Positions 23,268 to 34,100 of a stretch of 64,000 bases of DNA are shown piece after piece. A model generated the notes under the pieces. It was not told where the DNA came from and made no database searches. It saw only the letters and a program-made list of their open reading frames with translations. The stretch comes from Fragum whitleyi (taxonomy: Eukaryota; Mollusca; Bivalvia; Cardiida; Cardiidae). Each line of letters starts with the position of its first letter. Position 1 is the stretch's first letter. The DNA lies in the NCBI GenBank assembly GCA_948146395.1, contig OX411552.1:6689686-6753685 (forward strand), in the 5' to 3' direction. Both the position numbers and the translations under genes were made by a program.

Positions 23268-25851
23268 CCCAAATGAAATTTGAAAATAATTGGCTTATCC
23301 TCTTTAGAATATCTGATGATGGAGTCGGTAGACTTATAAAATGATGATTTAATATGGGCAATAATAAACTTTTTACAACTGTGATTCTACCTATTGGGGT
23401 TAATTTTCGCCTTTTCCAAAAGCAAATGAGTTTTTCAATGCTTTTGACTTTACTTTCATAATTTAAACAAACCATCTTATTTAAATCTACATCGAAAAGA
23501 ACACCAAGCAGCTTAAACTTTGTTTCACCCCAAGATAATTTCCAACGTGTTTTAATTGCTCTTGTACTATATTTTAAGGAACCAATCCATATCAATTTTG
23601 TTTTGTCAAAGTTGATTTTTAAACCTGAAAGTTCCGAGAAATGATTAAGAACATTTAAAACTGAATGTAAAGACTGATCTGAGCCGTCAAGAATAAGTGA
23701 AGTATCGTCAGCAAACTGTGAAATAAGAAATTCATTTCCATTGATTTTGATACCAGATATTGTTTTACACTGTTTTATTTGTAGGTTAAGAATTTGGGTG
23801 CACAGAATGAATAGATATGGAGAAAGTGGATCACCCTGTCTACATCCACGTTTCACTGGAAAATACTGCGAATGAAATCCATTTATTTGAACTGATACTT
23901 CAGTATCATGTAGAAATAGTCTTATCCACTTTTTGATCATGTTACCGAAGTTAAAAAAAGAAAGTGTTTCTTCAATGAATTTGAAAGACACTGAATCAAA
24001 AGCCTTTTCAAAGTCAATTAGCATTAATAAACCTGGCATTTGATTTTCTTCACAATATTGCATTATATCGTAAATGAGTCTTGTGTTTTCGCCTATGTAT
24101 CTTCCCTGAATAAAGCCGGTTTGGTCAGTAGATATTAAATGGTCTAAACATGATTTCAAGCGGTTTGCGATGGTCCCCGAAGCTAGCTTGTACAATACAT
24201 TCAACAAAGTAATAGGGCGCCAATTTTTTAAGAATTGTTTTGGTTTATCTTCTTTTGGAATGAGGGTAATATTACCAAGTTTGATATTTCGCGAAAATGA
24301 GTTTGATATGAATGCGTAATTGAGCGATCTGACAACAAAGTGACCAATTTTGTTCCAGAACACTTTAAAGAAATTTGAAGTAAAACCGTCACAACCAGGG
24401 CTTTTATCGTTTTTCATTTGTCGAAGAGTATTTGTTACTTCCTCATAACAAAGCAGGCCTTCTAAAAGTCCCGACTGTTGATTATTAAGTTTATTATATT
24501 CCACGTTTTGGAAATCGGATTCGAGATCAAAAGAATTAATTGAATAACGTTCATCATATAAGGTTTTATAGAAAAGCATTGCTTCCGTTAGAATTTCGTC
24601 TTGTGAAAAGATTTTGGAACCATCTTCTTTATCAATAAATGGGATATTTTTATTTAAAAAGTGGTGCTTTTCGAGATTACAGAAGAAATTTGTTGCTTTT
24701 TCACCTTCATCTATCCATTTTGATTTTGACCTAATAAATGACCCTTTTAATCGTATTCGCCTTATTTCAATTAGTTCGTTTTGAAGATTTATTAAAGTTT
24801 CCTTATTTGACTCATTTAGATTTTGTTCTAATTCCTTTATTTTATACATAAGATCCTTTTCTTTATTGTTCATCTCTCTTTTTATATAAGTTGAATATGA
24901 AATTGTTTTCCCTCGTATCTCCATCAGTAATGTTTCTAGGAATAATTGATCATTGATGGTGAATTGGATTTCTTTTCTTTCCATATTTAAGACGTTTTCG
25001 TAATTATAGATAGGGAGACAATATTGTAAAATAACTTCGTCAATTCTTTCGTTAATGCATTGAATGTAATTTATATCGGCTAATAAGGAGTTGTTAAATT
25101 TCCAGTAACCTTTGCCATATTTAATTTTGGAAAAACTTAAATTTAGAACAATAATTGAGTGGTCAGATTTATAACTCAGATCAATGTCACAATTTTTAAC
25201 GAATTCCATCAAATCATTTGTTAATAGAAAAAAGTCGAGTCTTCCTTGTTGAATAGGGTTTAACCTCTTCCACGTATATTTTCGTGTTTCACCTTGGATT
25301 TCCCTAAAAGGGTCACTTAAATTTCGGTTAGATATTTTTGATAAAAGAAACTTTCTTGAATTGATATTATGATTTAAACTTTTATAATTTTTATAATCAA
25401 GATTAGGGTCTAAGACCAAGTTAAAATCACCACAGGTAATACAGGAGTTTTTGAAATTCATTGTATCTATTGACTCAAATACTTGTTTAAAAAATCCAGG
25501 ATCATCTTTATTAGGGGCATATATGTTTATCAACACGAAATTCGTTTCAGAGAAGGACAGATCTAACAGAATAAATTGCCCGTTATTATCCTTTTTAACA
25601 CTGTTTACTTTTATAGGTAATCCTTTTTTTATTAAAATACATACGCCCCGAGCATTCGCTTTTCCATGGCTGAAGTAACATTCTCCATTCCATTCAGAAT
25701 ATATTGTTTTTTCCATGTCAGAAGTAAAGTGTGTTTCTTGAAGACATATGATATTTGAATTTCTTTGTTTAAGTAAAGAAAATAAATCATAACGCTTTTT
25801 GTTGTTATTTAAGCCACGGCAATTGTATGAGATAATTTCTAAGTTATCCAT
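23248..25851 (-). CDS. LINE-3 ORF2: APE-type endonuclease + reverse transcriptase
   Basis: 867-residue open frame of a non-LTR retrotransposon. Residues 1-240 are an apurinic-type endonuclease: ISYNCRGLNN at the start, LQETHF, INIYAPN, CGDFN and a YKSDHSIIV block near residue 231, which includes the catalytic SDH. After a coiled, Lys/Glu-rich spacer the reverse transcriptase follows, with ITLIPKEDKP, WRPITLLNVLYK, TGFIQGRYIGENTR, LIDFEKAFDSV, KRGCRQGDPLSPYLF and the catalytic box SQFADDTSLIL near residue 710. It nicks target DNA and copies its own RNA at the nick. The start matches the usual beginning of L1/Tx1-type ORF2. The C-terminal third is displaced by a frameshift and an insertion, so the enzyme is not complete. 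Clade assignment (L1/Tx1-like) is from general resemblance only. Confidence 0.9.
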   Translation of the reverse strand: MDNLEIISYNCRGLNNNKKRYDLFSLLKQRNSNIICLQETHFTSDMEKTIYSEWNGECYFSHGKANARGVCILIKKGLPIKVNSVKKDNNGQFILLDLSFSETNFVLINIYAPNKDDPGFFKQVFESIDTMNFKNSCITCGDFNLVLDPNLDYKNYKSLNHNINSRKFLLSKISNRNLSDPFREIQGETRKYTWKRLNPIQQGRLDFFLLTNDLMEFVKNCDIDLSYKSDHSIIVLNLSFSKIKYGKGYWKFNNSLLADINYIQCINERIDEVILQYCLPIYNYENVLNMERKEIQFTINDQLFLETLLMEIRGKTISYSTYIKREMNNKEKDLMYKIKELEQNLNESNKETLINLQNELIEIRRIRLKGSFIRSKSKWIDEGEKATNFFCNLEKHHFLNKNIPFIDKEDGSKIFSQDEILTEAMLFYKTLYDERYSINSFDLESDFQNVEYNKLNNQQSGLLEGLLCYEEVTNTLRQMKNDKSPGCDGFTSNFFKVFWNKIGHFVVRSLNYAFISNSFSRNIKLGNITLIPKEDKPKQFLKNWRPITLLNVLYKLASGTIANRLKSCLDHLISTDQTGFIQGRYIGENTRLIYDIMQYCEENQMPGLLMLIDFEKAFDSVSFKFIEETLSFFNFGNMIKKWIRLFLHDTEVSVQINGFHSQYFPVKRGCRQGDPLSPYLFILCTQILNLQIKQCKTISGIKINGNEFLISQFADDTSLILDGSDQSLHSVLNVLNHFSELSGLKINFDKTKLIWIGSLKYSTRAIKTRWKLSWGETKFKLLGVLFDVDLNKMVCLNYESKVKSIEKLICFWKRRKLTPIGRITVVKSLLLPILNHHFISLPTPSSDILKRISQLFSNFIWDGCELW

Positions 25852-26389
25852 TTATTGAGAATATGAAAAAGATAGTAATTTCTTTGGTTCTTATCTTAGA
25901 CAGAATTGGTACAAAATTTTGAGAAACATATTTGTTTCGCTTCGAAATATCGTCGAATATCGAGTTGAAGTACACTTTATAAACACAACTATTATGAAGA
26001 AAACAAAACATAGTGAAAAAGGGGAAATACACAGTTATTTATCGCCTGACTTTGTATTTTGAAATACAGTTTGTAGCAAATAAAAAGTTGCGTATTATTT
26101 TTACCTATTTTACTTAGATGGGTCAAAAGTATTTATATTTTTGAAAATAATCAGATTATCTATTGAAGTAAATAAGAATAACAATTCTTAAAAAGCTAGA
26201 GAGCCGTTGCTGAATAAGATTGTTGTTTGTCATTGTAATCGAATTTTATAAAATTGTTTTTCAATTTGAATAATTGCACTGGGCCTCCACCGTTGAAAAA
26301 AAAGGTTTGACCTTCAGTGCGCCAAGGAAAAAATGCAAATTTGTTAGGCTTAGGTAATGGGTCCAAAAAAAAACACACAACCAAACTAT
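25852..26389 (-). other. Upstream region of LINE-3 ORF2
   Basis: No convincing ORF1 is present. Short open frames have no recognisable RNA-binding or zinc-knuckle motif. Probably residual 5' sequence of the LINE. Confidence 0.4.
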
Positions 26390-26604
26390 AGGGATATCTT
26401 TGTATTGTCTACCTTTGATAAGCCTCTTTTGAAAAAAGTTCTTTTGGTAAATTTGTTCCCTTTAGTTCCTCGTAAACCTTATAACTGATGTTACAAAAAT
26501 CCGCATAAAACAGACAGTTAATAAAACAACATTTCAATAAACAATACTATTTGAGAAAAGGTTTCTAATTACTATTTCATTTCTAAGATATTTCTTGTTG
26601 ATTA

Positions 26605-26839
26605 CAGTAAACAACATCATGAAATTGACATGGTGAATGAATTTGTAATGAAACCGAATAAGTACTATGAGTCAGTTTTGAGTGAAATAAGAGAAATTTG
26701 GAGGGAGGTAATTCAACATCTCCAATTCCGTTCAGGATGAAAAGAATAAGCGATATTTATTACCCCCCCCCTTTTAATAAAATATGCATACAAGTTCTTT
26801 ATTTAGTCTTCCTATTTTTTGAAAAACAATCAGACGCTT
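26605..26839 (-). mobile_element. M1 fragment within the 450-bp unit
   Basis: It begins TA|CAGTAAACAACATCATGAAA and contains the central hairpin region (GGAGGGAGGTAATTCAAC ... CGTTCAGGATGAA ... GCGATATTTATTACC). It stops at CAATCAGACGCTTA, where the second unit copy begins. Confidence 0.75.
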
Positions 26840-27051
26840 AGGGATATCTTTGTATTGTCTACCTTTGATAAGCCTCTATTGAAAAAAGTTCTTTTAAATT
26901 TGTTCCCTTTAGTTCCTCGTAAACCTTATAACTGATGTTACAAAAATCCGCATAAAACAGACAGTTAATAAAACAACATTTCAATAAACAATACTATTTG
27001 AGAAAAGGTTTCTAATTACTATTTCATTTCTAAGATATTTCTTGTTGATTA

Positions 27052-27086
27052 CAGTAAACAACATCCTGAAATTGACATGGTGAATG
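27052..27086 (-). mobile_element. M1 terminus in the partial second unit
   Basis: TACAGTAAACAACATCC then TGAAATTGACATGG repeats the M1 end of the first unit and then stops at the LINE-3 target duplication. Confidence 0.6.
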
Positions 27087-27338
27087 AATCCTTATTTCTC
27101 TGACATATTTCAAATTGTTGGCTTCTGATAGGTTCTTGAAGAAATAGGAAGCGGTGTATAGAACTTGTAGGAATATTTTATTAAAGGGAGGTAATCAATA
27201 TCGCAAAATTTTTCTCAATGAACAAAATTTGTGATATAGTATTACCTCCCATTAAATTCACTCAAAACTCACTCAACATACTGATTCAATTTCATTCCTA
27301 AATCATTCACCATATCAGTTTCATGATGTCGTTAATTG
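27087..27338 (+). mobile_element. M1 element, right part (left part at 18316-18487)
   Basis: It resumes the M1 consensus at AATCCTTATTTCTCTGACAT, where 18487 left it. It includes most of the central hairpin (GGGAGGTAATCAATATCGC ... ATTACCTCCC) and ends CATGATGTCGTTAATTG|TA. Confidence 0.75.
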
Positions 27339-27382
27339 TAATATCGTAACGCGAACAAAAAAATAAAATAAATATTGTCTGT

Positions 27383-27385
<3 letters not shown>

Positions 27386-27478
<93 letters not shown>

Positions 27479-27503
27479 CCCTCTCTCTCTCTCTCTCTCT
27501 CTC
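27386..27503 (+). repeat. (CT)n microsatellite
   Basis: 118 bp of almost uninterrupted CT dinucleotides with three small interruptions. Confidence 0.98.
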
Positions 27504-28429
27504 ATCCAAGTCTATAATTTTCCTACTAGTCTTATAATAGAACCATCCACGTTCACGATTTTATCAACTGTATTTATCATTAAAAATAACTATCTAGTTC
27601 ACGTCTTTTTTATTTCGATATTTCATGTCACTTTTATTCGTAAGGTGTCCTTATATAAGTATATTCTGTCAAAATAGAGAACCCATAAAATAAAATATAC
27701 CTGATGATGTAACTACGATGAATCGTAATACATCAGTCAGTTTTTAAAATAAAGCCAATTTAGATTTTTACTTAAAAGGAAGCAATGGACACAGTAAAAT
27801 AGCCTACTATAGCGTATTTTACATTGAAAAGGGGGGTCATTACGAAATATAAGACAATCGGAGATATATTTTTATCGTGTTCTAGAAATCACAAATCAGT
27901 TAACTCAGAGTGCAGATTTGAAATTTGGCAAACTTGTGAGTGGCTCTTCACAATAAATCGCTCTTAACCCAATACCCTGCTTTACACATGCACTTGCGTG
28001 CAAAGCGGGGAAAAATTGGCAAACTGTTTGCACCGTTTTGTTATCCTGAACGCACGGCTGGCTATATCGGGAGTTTTCTGCTTACAAATATTATTATACT
28101 TTACTAAACTTTACATTACTTTATCATATCGATATAAACAAACCGAAGACAAACGCCGAAATAACGAAACATACTACTCAGAATTATTTGTATCATGGCC
28201 AATTTAAAAAAGCCTTTTTATTATTTTTCTTGTGAACTTCTGCGTTTTAGGTATTCGGATCTTTAATATCAAAGATTATCTGGATGTTGCTTTTAGAGAA
28301 TGGCTTGCTCAAAGGACATAAGGGTCAAAAATCAATACTTTCGATGATATCATGAAAATAAAGAAAAATGGTTTGTCTAAAAAACTTTTAAAAAAATCTG
28401 TACACTTCAATAGCGCGTATGATGTACCT
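27504..28429. other. No gene seen
   Basis: Noncoding. It contains one foldback fragment, listed separately at 27968-28065. Confidence 0.5.
27968..28065. mobile_element. Foldback element of the GTGCAAACGGTTT family, partial
   Basis: An imperfect hairpin (CCAATACCCTGCTTTACACATG versus CGTGCAAAGCGGGGAAAAAT) is followed by ACTGTTTGCACCGTTTTGTT and ATCCTGAACGCACGG. The same words occur in the elements at 30700-30835, 47876-47975 and 51455-51570. Confidence 0.6.
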
Positions 28430-29395
28430 GAGCTTCGATTATAGCCTGACAACACCTGTGCTTACGGCTTATAAGCCTCCTGATCTTATATTGTGGAATT
28501 TGATCTCATTCTTCAAGAATAGCCTGTCTGAGCTCATGTACCGATGCCGGATGCGCCGGACGCGATAAAACAGCTGTCTGTAACATGTCTCAAGTACGCT
28601 CTATAGGATTAAGATCCGGGGATCTAGCTTGCCATTCCTTACGGGCGATTGTGGCGTGCTCGAGATATGGGTTGGTGATGTCGGCTCTAATTGCATGCGC
28701 ATTGTCATCCATTTGAATGAAATTTTAACCAACTGTACCTGCATTTGGTCGAACGTAAACATCTAAGATCTCCTTTACGTACCTTTGAGTTATCAATTTG
28801 CCGTTTTCAGTGATATGGGAATCTGTTTTACCCTGACCCCTTATTTCCCACCCAAACCATGACTGAGCACCCCGCCAAACCGATCATGTTCTGCAAAACA
28901 AGCAGGAGTAAAACGCTCATTTGGCCAGACTCTCTGACGTCTATCGGTAAAGGCCACACAAAATCTGTACTCGTCTGTAAAAGGGACGGGGCCCAGTCAT
29001 TTCGAGTCCAGTTCACATGATCCAGTGCCCATGCTAAACGCAAAATAGGGTTAATGGAATACGGACTGCAGGTCGTCTTAATCTCAGGCCAGCATCATGC
29101 AATCGATTTCTGGTGGTTTGGGTTATTTCTCGCACACCGGTAGCGTTCTGGAAGTCATTACGTAACGTTGTTGCATTGTCAAATCGATCAGGCCGTGCCT
29201 GAACCATTAAAAATCGGTCTTGAACCTCATTTGCTGAGCGTTCTCGACACCCAACGTGAAAAGGCTTTACATTACCAGCCATTATAAACCGATTCCACAT
29301 TCGGGAGACAACGCTCCGGGACACACCAACGGCATTAGCAACGTGCATTTGATGAAACCCAGAAATAAGCATACCAATGCCCCTAGTCATCTCAT
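28430..29395 (-). pseudogene. Tc1/mariner transposase (DD34E), broken
   Basis: Minus-strand remains of a DNA transposase. The N-terminal part (29034-29390) is a helix-turn-helix region: GVSRSVVSRMWNRF, then RPDRFDNATTLRNDF. The catalytic domain follows with LAWALDHVNWTRNDW, a block that reads FTDEYRFCVAFTDRR only after a frame change near 28990 (first Asp), a GGxSVMVW-like block, DDNAHAIRADI (second Asp) and SPDLNPIERT (Glu). Exactly 34 residues separate the second Asp and the Glu. Stops follow ERT and occur elsewhere. The catalytic triad can still be read, but the frame is interrupted several times. Terminal inverted repeats were not identified. Confidence 0.8.
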
Positions 29396-29514
29396 CTTGG
29401 CTTAGATGTCGCCATATAAAAATGGAAACTGAATGTTAAAGTTGCGATACTTTTGTTAAAAGCTCGAAATGTGTACCAACGTGCTTAAGATACGAGGTTA
29501 AATAAGACACGTTT
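29396..29514. other. Flank of the Tc1-like relic
   Basis: Probably residual transposon end; no inverted partner was found on the left side. Confidence 0.3.
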
Positions 29515-29930
29515 TGTCTTTGTCCTACTTTATCATCCAATCAGAATGCTGAATTCTTAAAATTTTTGATGGTTTATTTTCCATAAACTACCCAACTAAG
29601 GTTTATTTTGATCACTATTTCATTTAAACGTCAAGGTTATACCACGTATGCGTAAGTGCTAAAATCTACCCCCTCATGAATATGCAACGCGCATGTGAAA
29701 AGTAATGGAGAAATTCTCGTGCATATGTTGCATTCCGCATACTCTTCACTGATTTTGACCTGGTTTTGACGTGAGAGGGCCTGTCAATTTTGTTTGCATG
29801 TGGTTTTACACCGATTTCAACCTTTTTGCAGCTATATCTCAATGGCTTGTGTACCTACCCATAGTTGGTTCGCTTACTAGACACTTATTTTCTTATTTGC
29901 TTATGTATGTAGCGAAGTGATCAAATCAAT
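29515..29930 (+). repeat. Interspersed family also clustered at 12.5-15.2 kb
   Basis: The same order of blocks: TTTGTCCTACTTTATCATCC, GATGGTTTATTTTCC, AAGGTTTATTTTGATCACT, CCCCTCATGAATATGCAACG, then TTTCAACCTTTTTGCAGC. Noncoding. Confidence 0.65.
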
Positions 29931-30699
29931 CGGGAACACGAGTACCCAAAGGTTATTTACAATTCTTTGATTTTAATGAAAAAAAATAATACTGATCTTA
30001 GTGAATCTCATTCAATGCCTTATGTAAGTTCACTGGACTGCTTTTTGCTTACGACAAATGTGAAATCTTATGCTGTATTTTCATTCTCTGAGTAGCAGTA
30101 CTTTTAATTATGCGATTTAAAACTTGTTTCAAAAGTACAATTAAATGAGCAAGCCAAAGGGGCCATTTTAATGACCACCAAACAAACAGCGACGTCTTAT
30201 GAATGGTGTTTAGAGATTCAATGTCTGCATGGTCTTTTATAGGTTGAAAGACGATAAAAAGGAGTCGATTGAAAATTGTATGATTTAGGACATTTTGTGT
30301 AAAAAAAATTTGGGTGGTGCGTTTTAATTGCGCTTGGGTATATATAGTTGCTTAGCGCTATAGACCTGCAATTTTGCATCCTGCAATTATAGACCTGCAA
30401 GTGAGTGATCAAAGATCAATTTTATATTAAAAATGATAGGAGATAACGGTTTCTCGGACCTGACTCTTTCTTGCGGAACTATACTATAGGTACAGGTTAT
30501 TTTGTAATTTTAATGAAATAAAATATAAATCATCAATGTTCAGCATATTTTTTTTCTAACTTTAAAAAAAAAAAAAATGATAAAATAAAAAATGAACGAT
30601 GGTTAATAAACATATTTATCAAAATCAATTTCAAGAAAAAATGCGAAAAGGTCTTCACTGACTTACAGTTTTCAAAAGAGTATTATATTAGGTCATTGC
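29931..30699. other. No gene seen
   Basis: AT-rich noncoding DNA with short direct repeats (GACCTGCAATTTTGCATCC and AATTATAGACCTGCAAG near 30362-30400). Confidence 0.45.
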
Positions 30700-30838
30700 A
30701 AACTGCCCTGCGTTCACGATAACAAAATGGTGCAAACGGTTTTCCAATTGTACCCCGCTTTGCACGTCTGCTCGCGTGCAAAGCGGGGTACAATTGGAAA
30801 ACTGCATCGTTATGAGACCCTTATCGCAGGGCAGGTTT
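30690..30838. mobile_element. Foldback element with perfect 27-bp central hairpin
   Basis: The arms 30740-30766 (TTTTCCAATTGTACCCCGCT then TTGCACG) and 30775-30801 are exact inverses around an 8-nt loop. Outside them, CTGCCCTGCG and GATAACAAAATGGTGCAAACG pair imperfectly with TGCATCGTTATGAGACCC and CGCAGGGCAG. The family recurs at 27968, 47876 and 51455. Confidence 0.85.
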
Positions 30839-31245
30839 TCTTTTAAAAAATACATCTACCCACGATTTCCTTTTTTTCATCTTAATTTAGTTAAACAATA
30901 CCAAGGCATTTACAAAAAAGACATGACAGGACATTTTTTGGGAGATCAGACATGTATTGGTTTTAGGATCGTTAAATACATGTAGCTGCATTATAAAATC
31001 ACTGCCTTTAGGACAAAAGATTGCTATCTACCAACTGATCTATGCAAATAGGCGATGTGTACATGCATTAATTTTGATACATGTTCATCCACCGACTCTT
31101 TATAAAAATCAAAATTATTCTCTGTATATAAAATTGTTGTGTATTACGAGATATATTTATGCCCCGTCACGCGAAAAGGGTCAATCTCTGGACTCCGTAA
31201 AACTATTTGAAAAAGAGATTCGTTTTACAACCTGAAGAGGATTTA
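30839..31245. other. No gene seen
   Basis: Noncoding. Near 31161 it has ATGCCCCGTCACGCGAAAAG, which resembles the end of the inverted-repeat element at 58291-58547. Confidence 0.4.
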
Positions 31246-31650
31246 CAGTTATTTGCATCGTATAATTAACATTCATCTCAATCAAAACCATTCTAAATCG
31301 CTGACTCAGCGCTCCATTCATTCGTTCGAAATACTTACTCAACCTGCTAAAAAACGCTGCAAAATTACTAAAAATCACACAAACAACAGCTACATTCAAA
31401 ATAATTTAAATTAGGAGAAAAATCGCGATTTCACAGAATTTATTAAAATTGATTGGTTCTCGAAAATATGGGAAGTTTTTGATAATTTTATAAAAGGGAG
31501 GTTATAGATATCGCTAACTTTGTTCATCCTGAACAAAATTGGAAATCTTGTTTTACCTCCCTTTGGATTTACTCCAAACTCACTCATTCAGTTTCTTCCC
31601 CAAATCATCCAGATTTATTAACCATGTCTACTTTTCAATTTTGTTTACTC
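31246..31650 (+). mobile_element. M1 element
   Basis: TA|CAGTTATTTGCATCG at the left. Central hairpin GGGAGGTTATAGATATCGC / TTTTACCTCCC around TTTGTTCATCCTGAACAAAA. The right end is degraded (TTTACTC|TA). Confidence 0.75.
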
Positions 31651-31685
31651 TAAGACCTCATTTGGTTAAAGAACGCGAAGCGATG

Positions 31686-32101
31686 CAGTCAGTTACATGG
31701 TAAAATTTACATTCCCCTTAATCAAAACCATTCTAAATCGCTAAATTAACGTTCTATCATTCATTTCAAACACTCACTTAAACCATTCAAAAACGCTCAA
31801 CCCAATTAGAATCAACAACGTGATTCGAAATAAATTTTGGTAGAGAGAATTCCGATTTCATAGACATATTTCAAATTCTTTCCTTCTAATAGGTTCTTGA
31901 AGCTGTGTACATAACTTGCATGCACATTTAATTTAAGGGAGGTAATCAATATCGCTAATTTTGTTCATCCTGAACAAAATTTGCGCTATATGATTAAATC
32001 CCATTAATTTCACTCCAAACTCGCTCCGCACACTCATTCAATTCCATTCCTAAATCATTCGAAAATCCTTTACCATGTCAATTTCATGATGTCGTTAGCT
32101 G
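31686..32101 (+). mobile_element. M1 element
   Basis: Starts CAGTCAGTTACATGG and ends TTTCATGATGTCGTTAGCTG|TA. Carries the subterminal CATTCATTTCAAACACTCAC and the central hairpin (GGGAGGTAATCAATATCGC / AACAAAATTTGCGCTATATG). Confidence 0.8.
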
Positions 32102-32485
32102 TAACTGTTTTAAGTCAGACTGATTTGATGATTAACTTTCGCAAAAGTGAAAATTGTTGGGAATGTCACGCACAGTCTCATATATTATATGTCGATAAGC
32201 AGTAATTTAAGACGAACTACTATATGATTTAAGGATATCAGCAGAAGAAAAGAAGACAAACATTCTCGTCTATATAGTATTTCCTCACTCATTGATGCCC
32301 ATCCGAAAGGAGTCAAATTAAAAACTGCAAATGTATCAGGAGACTACATATATATGAAATGAATAGATTTTTTATATGTCTGTCGAAAGAATTTTATGCG
32401 ATCACCCGTGGCGTCCGGTGTCCGGCGTCCAGCCTCCATTTTCCGGAGCCGATTGTCTTGAAAACGGACATTAAAATGTCTCGTA
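32102..32485. other. No gene seen
   Basis: Noncoding spacer between two M1 copies; no structure recognised. Confidence 0.4.
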
Positions 32486-32940
32486 CAGTAAACAGCATCG
32501 TGAAATTGACATTCAAATCACTCGCTCAGCGCGCCATTCATTCATTCATTCATTCATTTATTCACTCACTCATTCATTCATTCATTTATTCCAAACACTC
32601 ACTCAAATTATTCTAAAACGCCCCAAACCCACTGAAAAATATAGAATGGACAACATCGTTCTTAATAAATAAAGCTAGAAAAAAATCGCGATTTTACTGA
32701 TATTATTCAAAATGTAATCGTCGGATGGGTTCTTGAACAAAAAGGAAGCTATTAGTAGAAATTGTATGCATATTTTATTAAAGGGAGTTAATGAATATCG
32801 CTAGCTAATTTTGTTTATCCTGAACAAAATAAGCGAAATTGTTATTTCCTCCCATTTAACTCACTCAAAACTCGCTCCACTCACTCATTCGATTTCATTC
32901 CAAATCATTCACCTTGACATTTTCACGATGTTGTTAACTG
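32486..32940 (+). mobile_element. M1 element with expanded ATTC block
   Basis: TA|CAGTAAACAGCATCGTG at the left and CACGATGTTGTTAACTG|TA at the right. The CATTCATTC motif has expanded into an ATTC tandem array at about 32536-32590. Confidence 0.85.
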
Positions 32941-33248
32941 TATGTTCAGGAATGCAGTCCACAGAATCCGTAACCCTATTTTACTTTTGATACTTGGACC
33001 CCCGGCAGCGGTACGGGCGTATCTTGTATCTTGATAGTTTGCCATCTTACTGTTTTCATTGAGTAAATCTATAGTTTCTTTTCTAGAAACTAGCAAAAAA
33101 AATCACAATGATTGTCATTACACATGTATGTCTTGCAGAATTGTTATACGTCAAAACTGCACATTTACGCCTACGATTATGCACTTGATTAAATTGCTAA
33201 TTGGTTTAAATCGAGTAAACTTTACATCATAGCGTTAACTAACGTAGC
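32941..33248. other. No gene seen
   Basis: AT-rich noncoding stretch up to the duplicated 3.85-kb segment. Confidence 0.4.
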
Positions 33249-33506
33249 AGTTAATCAGGTCAAGTTTAAACATCTTTATAATGCGTAACGAACAAGCATT
33301 GACAATGACGCGAAAATAAAAGTCGTTTACGTTTACATTTAATGAAATTACGACAAGTAGAATCAATGTGTTCTTATTCGGATATGACATGAAAGCTGTT
33401 AAAAGGTAAAAAATAAAAACGTTGTTGGATACTTATCAAATTATTGTGAATTGCGTGTCTTTTTTTAGATATCTGCTAAAAACTTTGTAGATAATGTATA
33501 TTCACG

Positions 33507-33507
33507 A

Positions 33508-33554
<47 letters not shown>

Positions 33555-33575
33555 AAAAATAAATGAATAAATAAA
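33507..33575 (+). repeat. (AAAT)n microsatellite
   Basis: Short-allele version; the duplicate at 40273-40368 has about seven more units. Length difference is the main change between the two 3.85-kb copies. Confidence 0.95.
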
Positions 33576-34100
33576 AAATGATAATTAAAAAAACTATTTT
33601 TTTATATCTTATAGATTATCCTTATTGTCCTAAAATGTTAGATGTTTTCTTCTGCATTTTTCTACTATTTTCATGTCATTTTGTTTGATACATAAAAACA
33701 TAGATTCAACATTTCTTCACTTCTATGGAACGACCACTTCAATTAATCGACCATCATACAAAGTCACTTTACGAAACAATATTTGTTATTAAAAGCTATG
33801 TTTCTGAAACAAATAAGAATCGTTTCGATTAGACTATTCTTAATGGTTCGAACATCATGTAATTGCATCTATGAAGTATTATGCAACAATCATTAGATAC
33901 TATAAAATTGCTTATCTTATCCAACACATCATATTGTATTTAGCAACCATTCCTTTAAACGACTGTTTTTGGTGACTCCGAAGTGCATTCGGAACATCTC
34001 TCGAAGCTTTCCGTCTTTAGAGTTCATTTTGGCATGTTATCATTTGAAAGCAAAATGCAGTAAAAGACTGACTTGAAAACGGAAAGTAATGTGTCTCGTG

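Larger units (their letters stand above)
18488..27086 (-). mobile_element. LINE-3, L1/Tx1-like retrotransposon inserted in an M1 copy
   Basis: It lies on the minus strand. Its 3' end is the T-run at about 18486-18519 on the plus strand, which is a poly(A) tail in element orientation. Its 5' limit is about 27086. It is bracketed by AATCCTT (18481-18487 and 27087-27093). It contains ORF2 (endonuclease plus reverse transcriptase), here split into three pieces by one frameshift and a 2.5-kb insertion, about 1.2 kb of 3' sequence, and a 5' region with a partly duplicated 450-bp unit. No ORF1 could be recognised. The disruptions make it inactive. Confidence 0.65.
26390..27089 (-). repeat. Partly duplicated 450-bp unit at the 5' end of LINE-3
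   Basis: Bases 26390-26643 are repeated at 26840-27089 with few changes (AGGGATATCTTTGTATTG ... CATGGTGAATGAAT). One full 450-bp unit plus a 250-bp partial unit therefore stand in tandem. Each unit includes the terminus of an M1 element. The partial unit ends exactly at the target duplication of the LINE. The arrangement resembles the tandem 5' monomers of some L1 elements, but it could also be an independent tandem duplication. Confidence 0.75.

Noticed and set aside
27321..27677. Ser/Leu-rich and Arg/Glu-rich open frames on both strands
   Set aside because: They are translations of the CT microsatellite, not proteins.
32536..32590. CRISPR-like or clustered repeat
   Set aside because: Plain ATTC tandem array expanded inside an M1 copy; no spacer structure.
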